From Faecalimonas umbilicata (GTDB lineage Bacteria; Bacillota; Clostridia; Lachnospirales; Lachnospiraceae), in the NCBI RefSeq assembly GCF_004346095.1, contig NZ_SLZV01000001.1, positions 62,001 to 126,000 of the forward strand: a stretch of 64,000 bases of DNA, given 5' to 3'. The position numbers and the translations under genes are program-made. This document shows, piece after piece, positions 17,589 through 27,150 of the stretch (position 1 is the stretch's first letter; each line of letters starts with the position of its first letter). The notes under the pieces were generated by a model, which was given only the letters and a program-made list of their open reading frames with translations, was not told the DNA's origin and searched no databases.

Positions 17589-18444
17589 ATGTCACAACTA
17601 CAAGCAAACCATTTCAGCCATATAACACTCAGACCTTACACCCCGAAGACTGTGAAGAAATCAGCATTCTTTTCTGTCAACTACCCACGACCTAAAGGTC
17701 ATGGGCTTGTAACTGCCCAGTCGTACGAACGACATACGTCTCCGACTTTTAACCCCAAAAGATATTGCTATCTAAAGTGGCGTTACATCATAGGGTGGTT
17801 GACAACACCCTTTACGGATAAGATATGCTCATCTGTAACTGTATCAGGTACTAAACTTCCCATGCCATACAGTAATAATGTCTTTACGATTAAGATTTTA
17901 CGCAGTACACGAATTTCGTATTGCAACCTCATATCTTGTCAATGTACAAAAGAGTGCCTTGATGAGCAGCACATCGAACGGTTTTCTCTTTAAGAACTGC
18001 TACAGTCAGTGTAGCATATTTAACAACAATCAACAAGGCTCCTCCCGCCAGCAGATGGATGTATGGGCGACCGGTTCCATAGATCTTGCTGCATGGAATA
18101 AGTCTTTTCTCGCGCATACATCCTTTGTCGCTGTCGATGGGGAAACAATTGCTGGATTCGGCGATATTGATTCCTCCGGCTACCTAGACCGTCTCTATGT
18201 CCACAAAGATTATCAGGGAATCGGTATTGCCACTGCACTCTGCGAGAAACTGGAAGCATCTGTGGAAAGCGCGACAGTTACCACACATGCCTCCACCACT
18301 GCAAGACCATTTTTCGAGGACCGTGGATATGTTGTAAAAAGAGAGCAACAAGTCGAACGACAGGGAATCCTACTGACCAACTATGTAATGGAAAAACAGC
18401 AAAAAAATACAACCTCGCAACGTGTACTTTCTAATTCACTCTAG
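17589..18444 (+). pseudogene. GNAT acetyltransferase gene broken by an insertion and a frameshift
   Basis: The N-terminus (from ATG 17589) reads HITLRPYTP, then a single missing base shifts the frame, and EDCEEISILFCQ continues in another frame. At about 17680 an IS200/IS605-type remnant interrupts the gene. The coding sequence resumes near 18045 with QQMDVWATGSIDLAAWNKSFL and keeps the acetyl-CoA loop (VHKDYQGIGIATALCEKLE) and the end at 18444. A long frame starting at 17878 lies partly in the inserted DNA and is not a real start. The intact gene would be a GNAT enzyme of about 160 residues. Confidence 0.8.
17680..18020 (-). mobile_element. IS200/IS605-type non-autonomous remnant with omega-RNA-like end
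   Basis: Inserted in the GNAT gene. On the minus strand the right end carries GCCCATGACCTTTAGGTCGTGGG followed by TAGTTGAC, the subterminal hairpin and tail typical of tnpB-type elements (hairpin 17684-17705). The left end has GCTACA-CTGAC-TGTAGC (17999-18015). About 340 bp long, it has no transposase or tnpB frame. The 3' part of the minus strand resembles the conserved non-coding region that forms the omega RNA, with host gene sequence next to it where a guide would be. Confidence 0.65.
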
Positions 18445-18455
18445 AGGTTGTATTT
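18409..18455 (+). terminator. Terminator at the end of the GNAT pseudogene
   Basis: AATACAACCTC pairs with GAGGTTGTATT over a loop of about 25 bases, followed by TTCTATCTTT. The stop codon of the broken gene lies in the stem. Confidence 0.6.
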
Positions 18456-18504
18456 CTATCTTTATATTCTTAAGATTTTGAATAACTTTTATTTCAGATT
18501 TTTT

Positions 18505-19974
18505 CTATTCCCTGCTGTCTTCCACCGCCTTTGAGACTGCCTCATTAAAAGTCGGATGTGCACGCATCGCATACATTAGCTGTCGGGATGTCAGACCGTT
18601 GGCGATCGCTGTCGCCAGTTCCCCGATCATATCTGTTGCCCGCTGACACATGATCTGTGCGCCCAGCAGTACGTCACTGTCTGCGGCAAACAGTACTTTG
18701 ATAAATCCCACTTCCTCTTTTGATAAAATCGTCTGTCCATTTGCGTCCATCCGGTAACGCCCACAGCGCACTGGGATGCCTTTCCTCTCTGCCTCTTCTT
18801 CAGTCAGTCCGACCGTTGCAATCTCCGGATTCAGATACAGACAGTTTGGGATGATCGACATGGAGACAAACAGACAACTTGGCACGATGGATAAGATGAC
18901 TGACGGTTCTAAATTGTTCATGCGCTCCACAACATATTTCGCCTGAGCGGAAGCGACATGCGCAAGCTGAACTCCTCCGATCACATCTCCAATCGCGTAG
19001 ATGCCCGGGATATTTGTCATGAAGAATTCATTGACAAGCACTTTGCCGTGATCCATGCGAATCTTCAAGTCTGCTGCAAACAATTCTTCCGTATAAGGTT
19101 CCCTTCCCACAGATACCAGTACTGCATCCGCAGGAAGAATCTGCTTTTTCCCCTCGGACATCAAATGACAGCTTACACCATGCTCTTCTTTTTCGAACCG
19201 CTCTATCAAACTTTTCTTATACACATGGATTCCACGCCCGACAAGAATCTTCTCCAAAGCCTCAGCAAACTCAATGTCCATCGACGGAAGCAGCCGCTCT
19301 CCCAATTCTATCACTGTCACTTCTGAACCGAGCGCCTGAAATACAGTGGCAATCTCCAGTCCAATGACACCGCCTCCTACAACAACCAGCCTGTCATAAC
19401 ATCTGTCCTTCGCCTGAAGCAGTTCTTCACTCGTCATTACTTCCGACAACTCCTCCCCAGGAAGCCCAAGTTTCCTCGGCGCTGCTCCGGAAGCAATTAG
19501 AATTTTATCTGCCTCATAGATAACGGTATCTGGTATATCGGCCGGGTTCTTTCCATCATCTGACAGTCCACTGCCAACGGTACGCTTCTGCATGTGTGCC
19601 ATTTTTACGACCACTCGTTTATCTGCCTGAACCTGTGCAGTTCCCTGTACAAAAGTAACACCAAGTCTTAAAAATTCTTCCTCGATTGCTTTCCGCATTT
19701 CTACGACAGATTCCTCTTTATATTGATATAATTTTTGCAAATCAAATCCGATTTCCTTGGCATAAAGTCCGAATTTCTCACAGTCTTTCATATCTTTATA
19801 AATCGTGGAGGCATGCAACAATGCTTTTGTCGGAATGCACCCTCTGTTTACGCAAGTTCCCCCTGCCTCTTTCTTATCTACAACAAGCACCTTCATTCCC
19901 CGTTTTGCTGCCTCAAGCGCCGCTACATATCCCCCTGGTCCGGCGCCGATAATCAGAAGATCATACTTTTCCAT
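18505..19974 (-). CDS. lpdA: Dihydrolipoyl dehydrogenase
   Basis: The ATG at 19974 follows a GAGG at nine bases and starts MEKYDLLIIGAGPGG. The flavoprotein of about 489 residues reoxidises dihydrolipoamide with NAD. It has the FAD motif GAGPGGYVAALEAA, the redox disulfide GGTCVNRGCIPTK, the NAD motif VVVGGGVIGLEIATVF, the second FAD motif GIYAIGDV, and the C-terminal dimerisation domain with AHPTFNEAV (His-Glu pair). One oddity is a diverged tandem duplication of about 11 residues before the interface domain (SIVPSCLFVS, then MSIIPNCLYLN), where relatives have one copy. No 2-oxoacid dehydrogenase or lipoate gene is adjacent, so the partner complex is unknown. Confidence 0.94.
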   Translation of the reverse strand: MEKYDLLIIGAGPGGYVAALEAAKRGMKVLVVDKKEAGGTCVNRGCIPTKALLHASTIYKDMKDCEKFGLYAKEIGFDLQKLYQYKEESVVEMRKAIEEEFLRLGVTFVQGTAQVQADKRVVVKMAHMQKRTVGSGLSDDGKNPADIPDTVIYEADKILIASGAAPRKLGLPGEELSEVMTSEELLQAKDRCYDRLVVVGGGVIGLEIATVFQALGSEVTVIELGERLLPSMDIEFAEALEKILVGRGIHVYKKSLIERFEKEEHGVSCHLMSEGKKQILPADAVLVSVGREPYTEELFAADLKIRMDHGKVLVNEFFMTNIPGIYAIGDVIGGVQLAHVASAQAKYVVERMNNLEPSVILSIVPSCLFVSMSIIPNCLYLNPEIATVGLTEEEAERKGIPVRCGRYRMDANGQTILSKEEVGFIKVLFAADSDVLLGAQIMCQRATDMIGELATAIANGLTSRQLMYAMRAHPTFNEAVSKAVEDSRE

Positions 19975-20011
19975 AGTCACTTTCCTCTCTTTTCTTTTAT
20001 TTTTCAATCGT

Positions 20012-20689
20012 TCACTCTATCTTATCAATCTGCCAGTCAACCGGTTCCACTCCGTTTGCCTTTAAAAATGCATTTGTCTGGCTAAACGGTCTGCTTCCGA
20101 AAAAACCACGGTAGGCAGAGAGCGGACTTGGATGTGGCGCTTCCAAGATCAGGTGTTTCGGATTATTTAACATTGCTTTCTTAGTCTGTGCCGGTCTTCC
20201 CCACAAGATAAATACAATTGGCCGATCCTGCTCATTCAGTACCCGGATCGCTGCATCTGTGAATTCTTCCCAGCCGATTCCCCGGTGCGAATTTGCCTGA
20301 TGAGCGCGCACCGTCAGAACTGTATTGAGCATCAATACGCCCTGTTTGGCCCATTTGACAAGGTAGCCATGATTTGGAATCTCACATCCAAGATCATCAT
20401 GCAGTTCCTGATAAATATTCACCAGTGACGGTGGAATGTCTACTTCCGGTTTCACCGAGAAGCAAAGTCCATGTGCCTGTCCTACGTTGTGGTATGGATC
20501 CTGCCCTAAAATGACTACTTTCACTTCATTTAATGGTGTCAGATGAAATGCATTGAACACATCATCCGCAGGCGGAAAGATCTGTCTCGTCCGATACTCC
20601 TGATTGACTGTCTCAAATAATTTCTTATAATATGGCTTCTTAAACTCTCCTTTTAATGCTTCTAACCAAGCTCCGCTAATTGCCGCCAT
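20012..20689 (-). CDS. ung: Uracil-DNA glycosylase
   Basis: The 225-residue enzyme is a family 1 UDG that removes uracil from DNA. The catalytic water-activating motif GQDPYHNVGQAHGLCFSV is at about 62, the uracil-binding IFILWGRPAQTKK at about 160, and the DNA-intercalation loop HPSPLSAYRGFFG at about 187. It has normal length. It follows the two-component genes on the same strand and precedes lpdA, with short gaps, so read-through is possible. Confidence 0.97.
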   Translation of the reverse strand: MAAISGAWLEALKGEFKKPYYKKLFETVNQEYRTRQIFPPADDVFNAFHLTPLNEVKVVILGQDPYHNVGQAHGLCFSVKPEVDIPPSLVNIYQELHDDLGCEIPNHGYLVKWAKQGVLMLNTVLTVRAHQANSHRGIGWEEFTDAAIRVLNEQDRPIVFILWGRPAQTKKAMLNNPKHLILEAPHPSPLSAYRGFFGSRPFSQTNAFLKANGVEPVDWQIDKIE

Positions 20690-20749
20690 CTTCTTTTCCT
20701 CCTGCTTTTCCTAACTTTTCTTTTGTTTCCTTTTTCCTGCCGGTATCTG

Positions 20750-22210
20750 TTATTTCATATCCAGCTCGAACCAGAATGCTACCCCATTGTCATAATTTTC
20801 TACCCCAAATTTTTGATGAAAGGACTCCATAATCGCCTTCACGATAGAAAGTCCGATTCCATTTCCACCGTACTCCCGCGAATGCGCTTTATCTACTTTG
20901 TAAAACTTATCCCAGATCCGTTCCACATCTTCCTGTGGAATCGATTTTCCGGTATTGAAGACAGAAATATGTGCTTTCTCTCCTGTTTCTTCTACTTTGA
21001 TCTCGATAATCCGCTCTCCCTCCACATGGTGGATTGCATTGCTGATATAATTTCGCAGCACCTGCTCTGTCTTAAATTCATCTGCCCATACATAGATTGT
21101 CTCTTGCATTTTCAGGCTCACCTTCGCCTCAGCCTGCTGGATCAAAATCTCACAGCTTTGCAGCACTCCGCGGATTAAGCCTGCCAGATCAAATCTTGTC
21201 ATGGACAATCCGTCATCTCCGGATTCCAACTGATTTAATGTCAGCAGATTTTTTACCATCTGGTTCATCTTATTAGCCTCATCGATGATGACGTCACAGT
21301 AAAATTCCATGCTCTCCGGATCATCATGGATCCCTTCTTTCAGTCCTTCTGCATAACCCTGGATCAGTGCAATTGGTGTCTTCAACTCATGGGATACATT
21401 TCCGATAAATTCTTTCCGGCGCTCTTCCTGTTTTTCCTTCTGTTCAATATCTTTTTGCAATTCAAAGTTTGCGGTCTTTAACTGAGAGATTGTCTGCTCC
21501 AGTTTTTCCGACATTCGGTTAAAGCTGTCTCCCAATACCCCAATCTCATTGTCACCGCCGCTTGTATATTTGGCATTGAAATCAAGATTTGCCATCTTCT
21601 GTGAGAGCATAGCAAGCTCCATGATGGGATCTGTGATCTTTCTGGAAAAATACCAGACGAGAATACAGCTCACTCCGATCATAATGCAGCCCACATACGC
21701 AAGAAATCTCGTAGAAAGTTTTGCTCCCTCCCGAATACTGTCAAGCGGTGTCCGAATCAGAAAATGGTATCCACTGTCAAAACTTCCCCACATTTCAATA
21801 TATTCTGTTCTGCTTCTGATATCCTTCGCCTTCCGTATTTCATAATAGGATGTCTGCTCTAAGATCTTTCCGTCCTGCTTATCAAGAAGATAGCCGTTTA
21901 ACTGACTGTTCAGCTCATCCTCTCCCTCTTTCATCATACCGATGACCGGATTGCCTGATCGGTCGCGCACGATAAAAGATATATTTGCCCGCTCTGCAAG
22001 ACGTTTCATAGCTTCCAAAGACTCCGTGTAAATCACACTGCTTCCGACAGACTCATTTAACATCTGGTACATATTTTTTAAGTCCTCTTCCTTGTTTGCA
22101 ATGTAATAACCTTCCATGAATCTTCCATTGATCAAAAGTGCGATGATCATAGTAAATGCAACTATCCCGACACTTAAAATAGTAATCTGACGTTTGATCG
22201 AATCTCTCAT
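20750..22210 (-). CDS. HAMP-containing sensor histidine kinase
   Basis: The 486-residue kinase has an N-terminal span (about 10-28), an extracellular sensor of about 130 residues, a second span at about 168-188, a HAMP linker (about 190-245), the phospho-acceptor helix FIGNVSHELKTPIALIQGYAEG at about 265, and a catalytic domain with N-box RNYISNAIHHV and GNGIGLSIVKAIM. It should autophosphorylate on the His of SHELKTP and signal to the partner regulator. Its ATG overlaps the regulator stop (TAATG), so the pair is translationally coupled. The stimulus is unknown. An FtsX-type ABC operon lies next upstream. Confidence 0.95.
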   Translation of the reverse strand: MRDSIKRQITILSVGIVAFTMIIALLINGRFMEGYYIANKEEDLKNMYQMLNESVGSSVIYTESLEAMKRLAERANISFIVRDRSGNPVIGMMKEGEDELNSQLNGYLLDKQDGKILEQTSYYEIRKAKDIRSRTEYIEMWGSFDSGYHFLIRTPLDSIREGAKLSTRFLAYVGCIMIGVSCILVWYFSRKITDPIMELAMLSQKMANLDFNAKYTSGGDNEIGVLGDSFNRMSEKLEQTISQLKTANFELQKDIEQKEKQEERRKEFIGNVSHELKTPIALIQGYAEGLKEGIHDDPESMEFYCDVIIDEANKMNQMVKNLLTLNQLESGDDGLSMTRFDLAGLIRGVLQSCEILIQQAEAKVSLKMQETIYVWADEFKTEQVLRNYISNAIHHVEGERIIEIKVEETGEKAHISVFNTGKSIPQEDVERIWDKFYKVDKAHSREYGGNGIGLSIVKAIMESFHQKFGVENYDNGVAFWFELDMK

Positions 22211-22890
22211 TACTCTACCTCAAATTTGTACCCCATCCCCCAGATGGTCTTAATGTACTCACCTTTGTCCCCCAGCTTATTTCTCAACTTCTTGACATGT
22301 GTATCGATCGTTCTCGCATCCCCAAAATAATCGTAATTCCATACATTATTCAAAATCTTTTCTCTCGAAAGTGCGATTCCCTGATTTTCAATAAAATATG
22401 CCAACAGTTCGAACTCTTTGTAACTTAAATCTATCGGAACTCCGTCAATCTTCACCTCGTGTGCTGCCTTATCCACAGAAATGCCACCTGCATCCACAAC
22501 TTCATCTGCCGCAAATACATTCGTTCTTCTTAAAATAGCCTCAACTCTCGCAACAAGAATCTTTGGACTAAACGGCTTGGAAATATATTCGTCTACCCCA
22601 AGTTCGAATCCTTGCAACTCATCCCGCTCCTCTCCTCTGGCCGTCAACATGATGATCGGTACTTTCGAGTGCATACGCACCTCCCGGCACACCTGCCAGC
22701 CATCCATCTTTGGCATCATCACATCGAGAATGATCAGTGCAATATCATTCTGCTCATAGAAAATATCCATCGCCTCCATACCATCTGCTGCCTCGACAAC
22801 CGTGTATCCACTTCTTGTCAGGAAATCTTTGACAAGCTTTCTCATTCTGCTCTCATCATCCACCACCAATATTTTTAATTTATCCATCAA
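22210..22890 (-). CDS. OmpR/PhoB-type response regulator
   Basis: The 226-residue protein has a receiver domain (VVDDESRMRKLV; phospho-acceptor Asp in LIILDVMMP; Lys in EYISKPFSP) and a C-terminal winged helix (DLSYKEFELLAYF, then DARTIDTHVKKLRNKLGD and IKTIWGMGYKFE). TTG ATG at 22890/22887 gives two possible starts. The ATG after AAGGAG is preferred. It pairs with the coupled histidine kinase. The target is unknown, but the neighbouring TetR-ABC operon is a candidate. Confidence 0.95.
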   Translation of the reverse strand: MMDKLKILVVDDESRMRKLVKDFLTRSGYTVVEAADGMEAMDIFYEQNDIALIILDVMMPKMDGWQVCREVRMHSKVPIIMLTARGEERDELQGFELGVDEYISKPFSPKILVARVEAILRRTNVFAADEVVDAGGISVDKAAHEVKIDGVPIDLSYKEFELLAYFIENQGIALSREKILNNVWNYDYFGDARTIDTHVKKLRNKLGDKGEYIKTIWGMGYKFEVE

Positions 22891-23064
22891 ACATTCGCTC
22901 CTTCGTTTTTTCTCATCATAACAAATACTTGTGTCACTTTTGTGAAAAACAAAAATATCCCCAGGTACGATACTTATTATACCATACCCGGAGACATCCC
23001 CGACACTTTTTTCTAAATGTAGTCTGAATTTTTCAATAACATTCTCGTCGTCTTCTGTTTCTTT

Positions 23065-26000
23065 CTATTCAACACTCTTTAATGATTCCACCATATTGAT
23101 CTTCTTCAGTTTGAAATACATCACACAATTTACAAAAACAGAGAATCCACATGTAAGCAGTGCGCTGTACAGAAAACTAATCCCTTTGATCGTTCTTGCA
23201 AACATCACAGTATCAATCTCAACAGTCGTAATCACGAACCGGTGAAGGATACTGCCCAATATCACTCCGACAACTGTTCCAATCAGTGTCAGAAGAATAT
23301 TTTCACGGTATACATAGGCAGAAACCTCATTATCATAAAATCCAAGTACTTTGATCGTCGCAAGCTCCCGCTTCCGCTCATTAATGTTGATGTTATTCAG
23401 ATTGTAAAGCACGACAAACGCTAACAGCCCCGCAGAAATAATCAGCACAACGATGACAATATCCAGACTTTCCAGCATCTCATCCATTTGCTCCTCTACA
23501 TTATAAGTATAGGAAACATTGAGCGCCGCACGCTCCTCGAGCACTTTTTCTCCGATTTCCTTTAACTTTTTCTCATCAAATTCTTTCATCTTAAAGTAAA
23601 TATTATTTGCTTTTGGAAGTGCACCAAACATTTCTTTGTAAATTTCAGGAGATACATAAAGATAATGCTCCATATAATTTTCACATACATTTGTGATCGT
23701 CAGTTCTTTTTTGTCACCATTTTCCCCTTTCACTGTAATCGTATCGCCCTTCTTTACCTCGAGTGTCTTTGCCATCTTTTCTGTCAAAATGACGTCCCGC
23801 TCCCCAAGCTCAAATGTTTCCTGTGTCTTTCTGTCACGGTAGACTAAAAATTCCTGATTTTTCTCTAAATCTTCCGGCACATACAGATATACGTCTTTCT
23901 TTATCTTTCCCTTCTCTACATTTGTTTTCTTTAAATATCCTTCTGAAGCCTGACTGATCTCCTTCTCCCCTTGCAGATACTGCTCCAGTGATTCCTTATC
24001 CTTTTCATCTGCATCTGTATTTAAGATAATCATCCCATCATATAAATTCAGTTCCTGATATTGGATCCTTCCTACATCAAAGATAGAATCCCGCAGTCCG
24101 AATCCGACGATCATCAGCGCCATACATCCACCGATTCCAAAGACCGTCATAAAGAATCGCTTTTTATATCGGATCAGATTCCGGATCGTGGATTTCCATA
24201 TGAAACTTAATCTGCTCCAAATAAATGTGATACGCTCTAAGAAAACTCGTTTTCCCTGCTTCGGAGCCGGTGGGCGCATCAACACTGCCGGTTGGGATGC
24301 CAGTTCTTTATAACATGCAAGAAGTGTCGCCGCACTTGTGCAGACCACTGCCGCACCTGTTGCCATCGCCGCATATCCCCAATGGTAGGGGATCACAATA
24401 TCCGGCATATGTATATAAATGATCTTATATGCAGTTACAATAATATACGGAAATACTTTCTCTCCGAACAATACTCCGAAAATACTTCCTCCGATCGTTG
24501 CCATCAACGCATAATTCAGATATTTCCCTGCAATACTGAATTTCCCATAGCCAAGCGCTTTCAGCGTTCCAATCTGTGTACGCTGTTCCTCAACCATCCG
24601 CGTCATCGTTGTCAGACTGATCAATGCCGCCACAATGAAGAATAGTATCGGAAATACTTCTCCGATCGCCCGCATACGGTCTGCGTTATCTCCATATCCT
24701 ACATAGTCAGAAAGTGTGCTTCTGTCATTGACATACCACTTGGCATCTTCAATATCCGCAATCTTCTGCTCTGCATCTTTGATCTTATTTTCTCCATCCT
24801 TAATCTCGGCTTCGGCTTCTTTTTTTCCATTTTCATATGCTTCTTTTGCCTCAGCAAGTTTCTTTTCATTGACTGCGATTTCATTTTCTCCTGCCGCAAG
24901 CTCAGCCTCCCCGGCATGGATTGCTTCCCATCCGGCATCAATCTGCCGCTGTCCTTCTGCCGCCTGCGCTTCTCCGGCATACAGATTATTTTCAGCTTCT
25001 GTAAGCTGTCCTCTTGCTGCTTCGATCGCAGTCTTTCCTTCCTCCAACTGTGTTCTAGCCGCCGAAAGTTCCTGCTCCTTCTGTACAATCACCTGTTCTG
25101 CCTGCGCGATCTGGTCTGCTGCCTGCGCTAACTGCGGCTCCAATTGTGCGATTGTCTTCTGAAGCGCTCCAATCTGCGCCTCTGTCTGTGGAATCTGTTC
25201 CTCTGGGATCATCCCATTTTCCAGCGCTGCCTGCAGTTCTGCCAGCGTGATCTTCATCTGATCTAATCCGGCTTTCCCTGCCTCGTACTCGGATTTCTTT
25301 GCTTCCAGTTCTGTGCGTCCGGTTGCAATCTGCTTCTCTCCGGCCGCGATCTGTTCCATACCTGTCTCGTACTGACTTCTGAATTCTTCTTCTTTCGCCG
25401 CAAACTCTGCTTTCCCCTGTGCAAGCTGTGCCTGTCCATCTGCAATCTGTGCATAAGCTTCATCGACTGTCGTCTGGCTCACGAGAAGTTCATTTCTTCC
25501 TGCTTCCAGTGCTTGTTTTCCACTCTCCAGCTGTTCTTTTGCATTTTGTAACTGCGCCTCAGCATCTGTAATCTTTGCTTTTCCGTCAGAAAGTTCTTTC
25601 TCTGCTTTCTTCTTTCCTTCTTCCAATTCCGCTTTTGCATCGGAAAGTTCTTCTTTGGCATCTTCACGGATTTCCTCTGCGCGGAGCGCTCCCTGCCGTT
25701 CTCCAATGGATTCAATCCGCTCTGCAACCTTCTCCACCTTCTGATCGTATTCCTCTGTAAATGCGGTCTCCTCTTCTGCTCCCTCCACTGAAACGTAACA
25801 CTCTGTGTATGCTTCTGTCACAAAAGATTCCTTCGGCACGGCAAGAAAACCGCTGACCTCTCCATTTCCGATCATACTGCTTCCACGGTGAAAAGAAATA
25901 TACTCCGGACTGCTTCCTGCACCTACAATCCGAAATGTTTCCTTCGTAAACGTATCTGTAACCGGATCCTTCGTTCCACTGATCAGCGTGATCTCATCCC

Positions 26001-26436
26001 CGACCTTTAAATCAGATCCCTGGATAAAATCTTGATCGATCAGACACTCTCCGTCCTTTTTCGGCATTCTTCCTTCTTCCACCGTATACTGGTTCATCGA
26101 ATCTAAAATCGACGATACATGAAGTACTTTCTGATTTCCATCACGCTCAACCATTACATCTGCGGAGTAGCCGGGTTCTGCCTGTGCCACTCCTTCCAGT
26201 GACCGGATTGCTTGCACATCATTCTCTGTCAGCCCAAGCGTTCCCATCACCTTCAGATCCATCAAATGATTCCGATCAAAATAAGCATCCCCGGAATAGC
26301 GCAGATCCGGCTCAGATGCCCGGATTCCTGAAAAGAACGCGACACCCATTGCCACGATAAAGAAAATGGACAAAAAGCGCCCCAGACTCTTTCGTATTTC
26401 CATATAAAAATCTTTTCTCAATGCTCGTTTCTTCAT
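23065..26436 (-). CDS. FtsX-like ABC permease with a long periplasm-side coiled coil
   Basis: Starting at the ATG 26436 gives about 1,123 residues. An N-terminal span (LSIFFIVAMGVAFFSG) leads to a MacB-type extracellular domain, then a coiled coil of about 340 residues (about 225-562) rich in repeats such as LEAGRNEL and AQIADGQAQLAQGK. Two FtsX blocks follow (FPILFFIVAALISLTTM, and VLIISAGLLAFVVLYNLNNI near the C-terminus). FtsX permeases couple ATP hydrolysis to movement of an extracellular domain, for efflux or wall-enzyme control, and not always transport. The coil could reach across the Gram-positive wall zone. It overlaps its ATPase gene by about ten bases. Confidence 0.92.
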   Translation of the reverse strand: MKKRALRKDFYMEIRKSLGRFLSIFFIVAMGVAFFSGIRASEPDLRYSGDAYFDRNHLMDLKVMGTLGLTENDVQAIRSLEGVAQAEPGYSADVMVERDGNQKVLHVSSILDSMNQYTVEEGRMPKKDGECLIDQDFIQGSDLKVGDEITLISGTKDPVTDTFTKETFRIVGAGSSPEYISFHRGSSMIGNGEVSGFLAVPKESFVTEAYTECYVSVEGAEEETAFTEEYDQKVEKVAERIESIGERQGALRAEEIREDAKEELSDAKAELEEGKKKAEKELSDGKAKITDAEAQLQNAKEQLESGKQALEAGRNELLVSQTTVDEAYAQIADGQAQLAQGKAEFAAKEEEFRSQYETGMEQIAAGEKQIATGRTELEAKKSEYEAGKAGLDQMKITLAELQAALENGMIPEEQIPQTEAQIGALQKTIAQLEPQLAQAADQIAQAEQVIVQKEQELSAARTQLEEGKTAIEAARGQLTEAENNLYAGEAQAAEGQRQIDAGWEAIHAGEAELAAGENEIAVNEKKLAEAKEAYENGKKEAEAEIKDGENKIKDAEQKIADIEDAKWYVNDRSTLSDYVGYGDNADRMRAIGEVFPILFFIVAALISLTTMTRMVEEQRTQIGTLKALGYGKFSIAGKYLNYALMATIGGSIFGVLFGEKVFPYIIVTAYKIIYIHMPDIVIPYHWGYAAMATGAAVVCTSAATLLACYKELASQPAVLMRPPAPKQGKRVFLERITFIWSRLSFIWKSTIRNLIRYKKRFFMTVFGIGGCMALMIVGFGLRDSIFDVGRIQYQELNLYDGMIILNTDADEKDKESLEQYLQGEKEISQASEGYLKKTNVEKGKIKKDVYLYVPEDLEKNQEFLVYRDRKTQETFELGERDVILTEKMAKTLEVKKGDTITVKGENGDKKELTITNVCENYMEHYLYVSPEIYKEMFGALPKANNIYFKMKEFDEKKLKEIGEKVLEERAALNVSYTYNVEEQMDEMLESLDIVIVVLIISAGLLAFVVLYNLNNININERKRELATIKVLGFYDNEVSAYVYRENILLTLIGTVVGVILGSILHRFVITTVEIDTVMFARTIKGISFLYSALLTCGFSVFVNCVMYFKLKKINMVESLKSVE

Positions 26437-26444
26437 CTGTCTCC

Positions 26445-27149
26445 CTACCATTCAATCGTTTCTACCGGTACCGGATGTGCATTCATCTCCATACTCTCCA
26501 CACGGCCGTTTTTAATATGGATCACACGATCTGCCATCGGCGCAAGTGCAGAGTTATGTGTGATAACGATCACGGTCATCCCCTTATTTCTACAAGTATC
26601 CTGAAGCAACTTCAAGATTGCCTTCCCGGTATTGTAATCAAGCGCTCCCGTCGGTTCATCACACAAAAGCAGCTTTGGATTTTTTGCCAGCGCCCGGGCG
26701 ATCGACACCCGCTGTTGTTCCCCTCCGGAAAGTTGTGCCGGGAAATTATTTAATCTTTCTCCCAACCCGACTTCCTCAAGTACCGTCTTTGCATCCAGCG
26801 GTTCCTTACAGATCTGAAGCGCCAATTCTACATTTTCCAACGCAGTCAGATTCGGAACAAGGTTATAAAACTGAAAGACAAATCCAATATCCTCTCTGCG
26901 GTAACCGATCAACTGTCGGTTTGTGTACTGTGCCACATCATTTCCATCAACAAGCACTTTGCCGCTCGTTGCCGTATCCATACCGCCAAGAATATTTAAT
27001 ACCGTTGTCTTTCCCGCACCACTCGGGCCGACGATCACGACAAACTCGCCTTTTCCAATCTCAAAGTCAATGCCATCCACTGCTCGGATCTCGACTTCTC
27101 CCATTTGATATATTTTTCTTACATTTTCCAGTTTTACAAAATCCTTCAT
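26445..27149 (-). CDS. ABC transporter ATP-binding protein, MacB/LolD type
   Basis: The 234-residue ATPase has Walker [10 protein letters not shown] at about 41, the Q-loop FVFQFYNL, signature [15 protein letters not shown], Walker [13 protein letters not shown], and the switch His in VIVITHN. The EPTGALD form is typical of LolD/MacB/FtsE-like mechanotransmission systems. It overlaps the FtsX permease gene and is one base from the pentapeptide gene, so the operon is tetR, pentapeptide protein, ATPase, permease. Confidence 0.95.
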   Translation of the reverse strand: MKDFVKLENVRKIYQMGEVEIRAVDGIDFEIGKGEFVVIVGPSGAGKTTVLNILGGMDTATSGKVLVDGNDVAQYTNRQLIGYRREDIGFVFQFYNLVPNLTALENVELALQICKEPLDAKTVLEEVGLGERLNNFPAQLSGGEQQRVSIARALAKNPKLLLCDEPTGALDYNTGKAILKLLQDTCRNKGMTVIVITHNSALAPMADRVIHIKNGRVESMEMNAHPVPVETIEW

Positions 27150-27150
27150 G

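Noticed and set aside
17878-18444. 188-codon GNAT frame with an ATG at 17878
   Set aside because: The start lies in the inserted IS remnant; the gene is a disrupted GNAT pseudogene.
24699-25162. Long frames on both strands within the FtsX coiled-coil region
   Set aside because: Repetitive Glu/Lys/Ala codons open other frames; the FtsX frame is the coding one.
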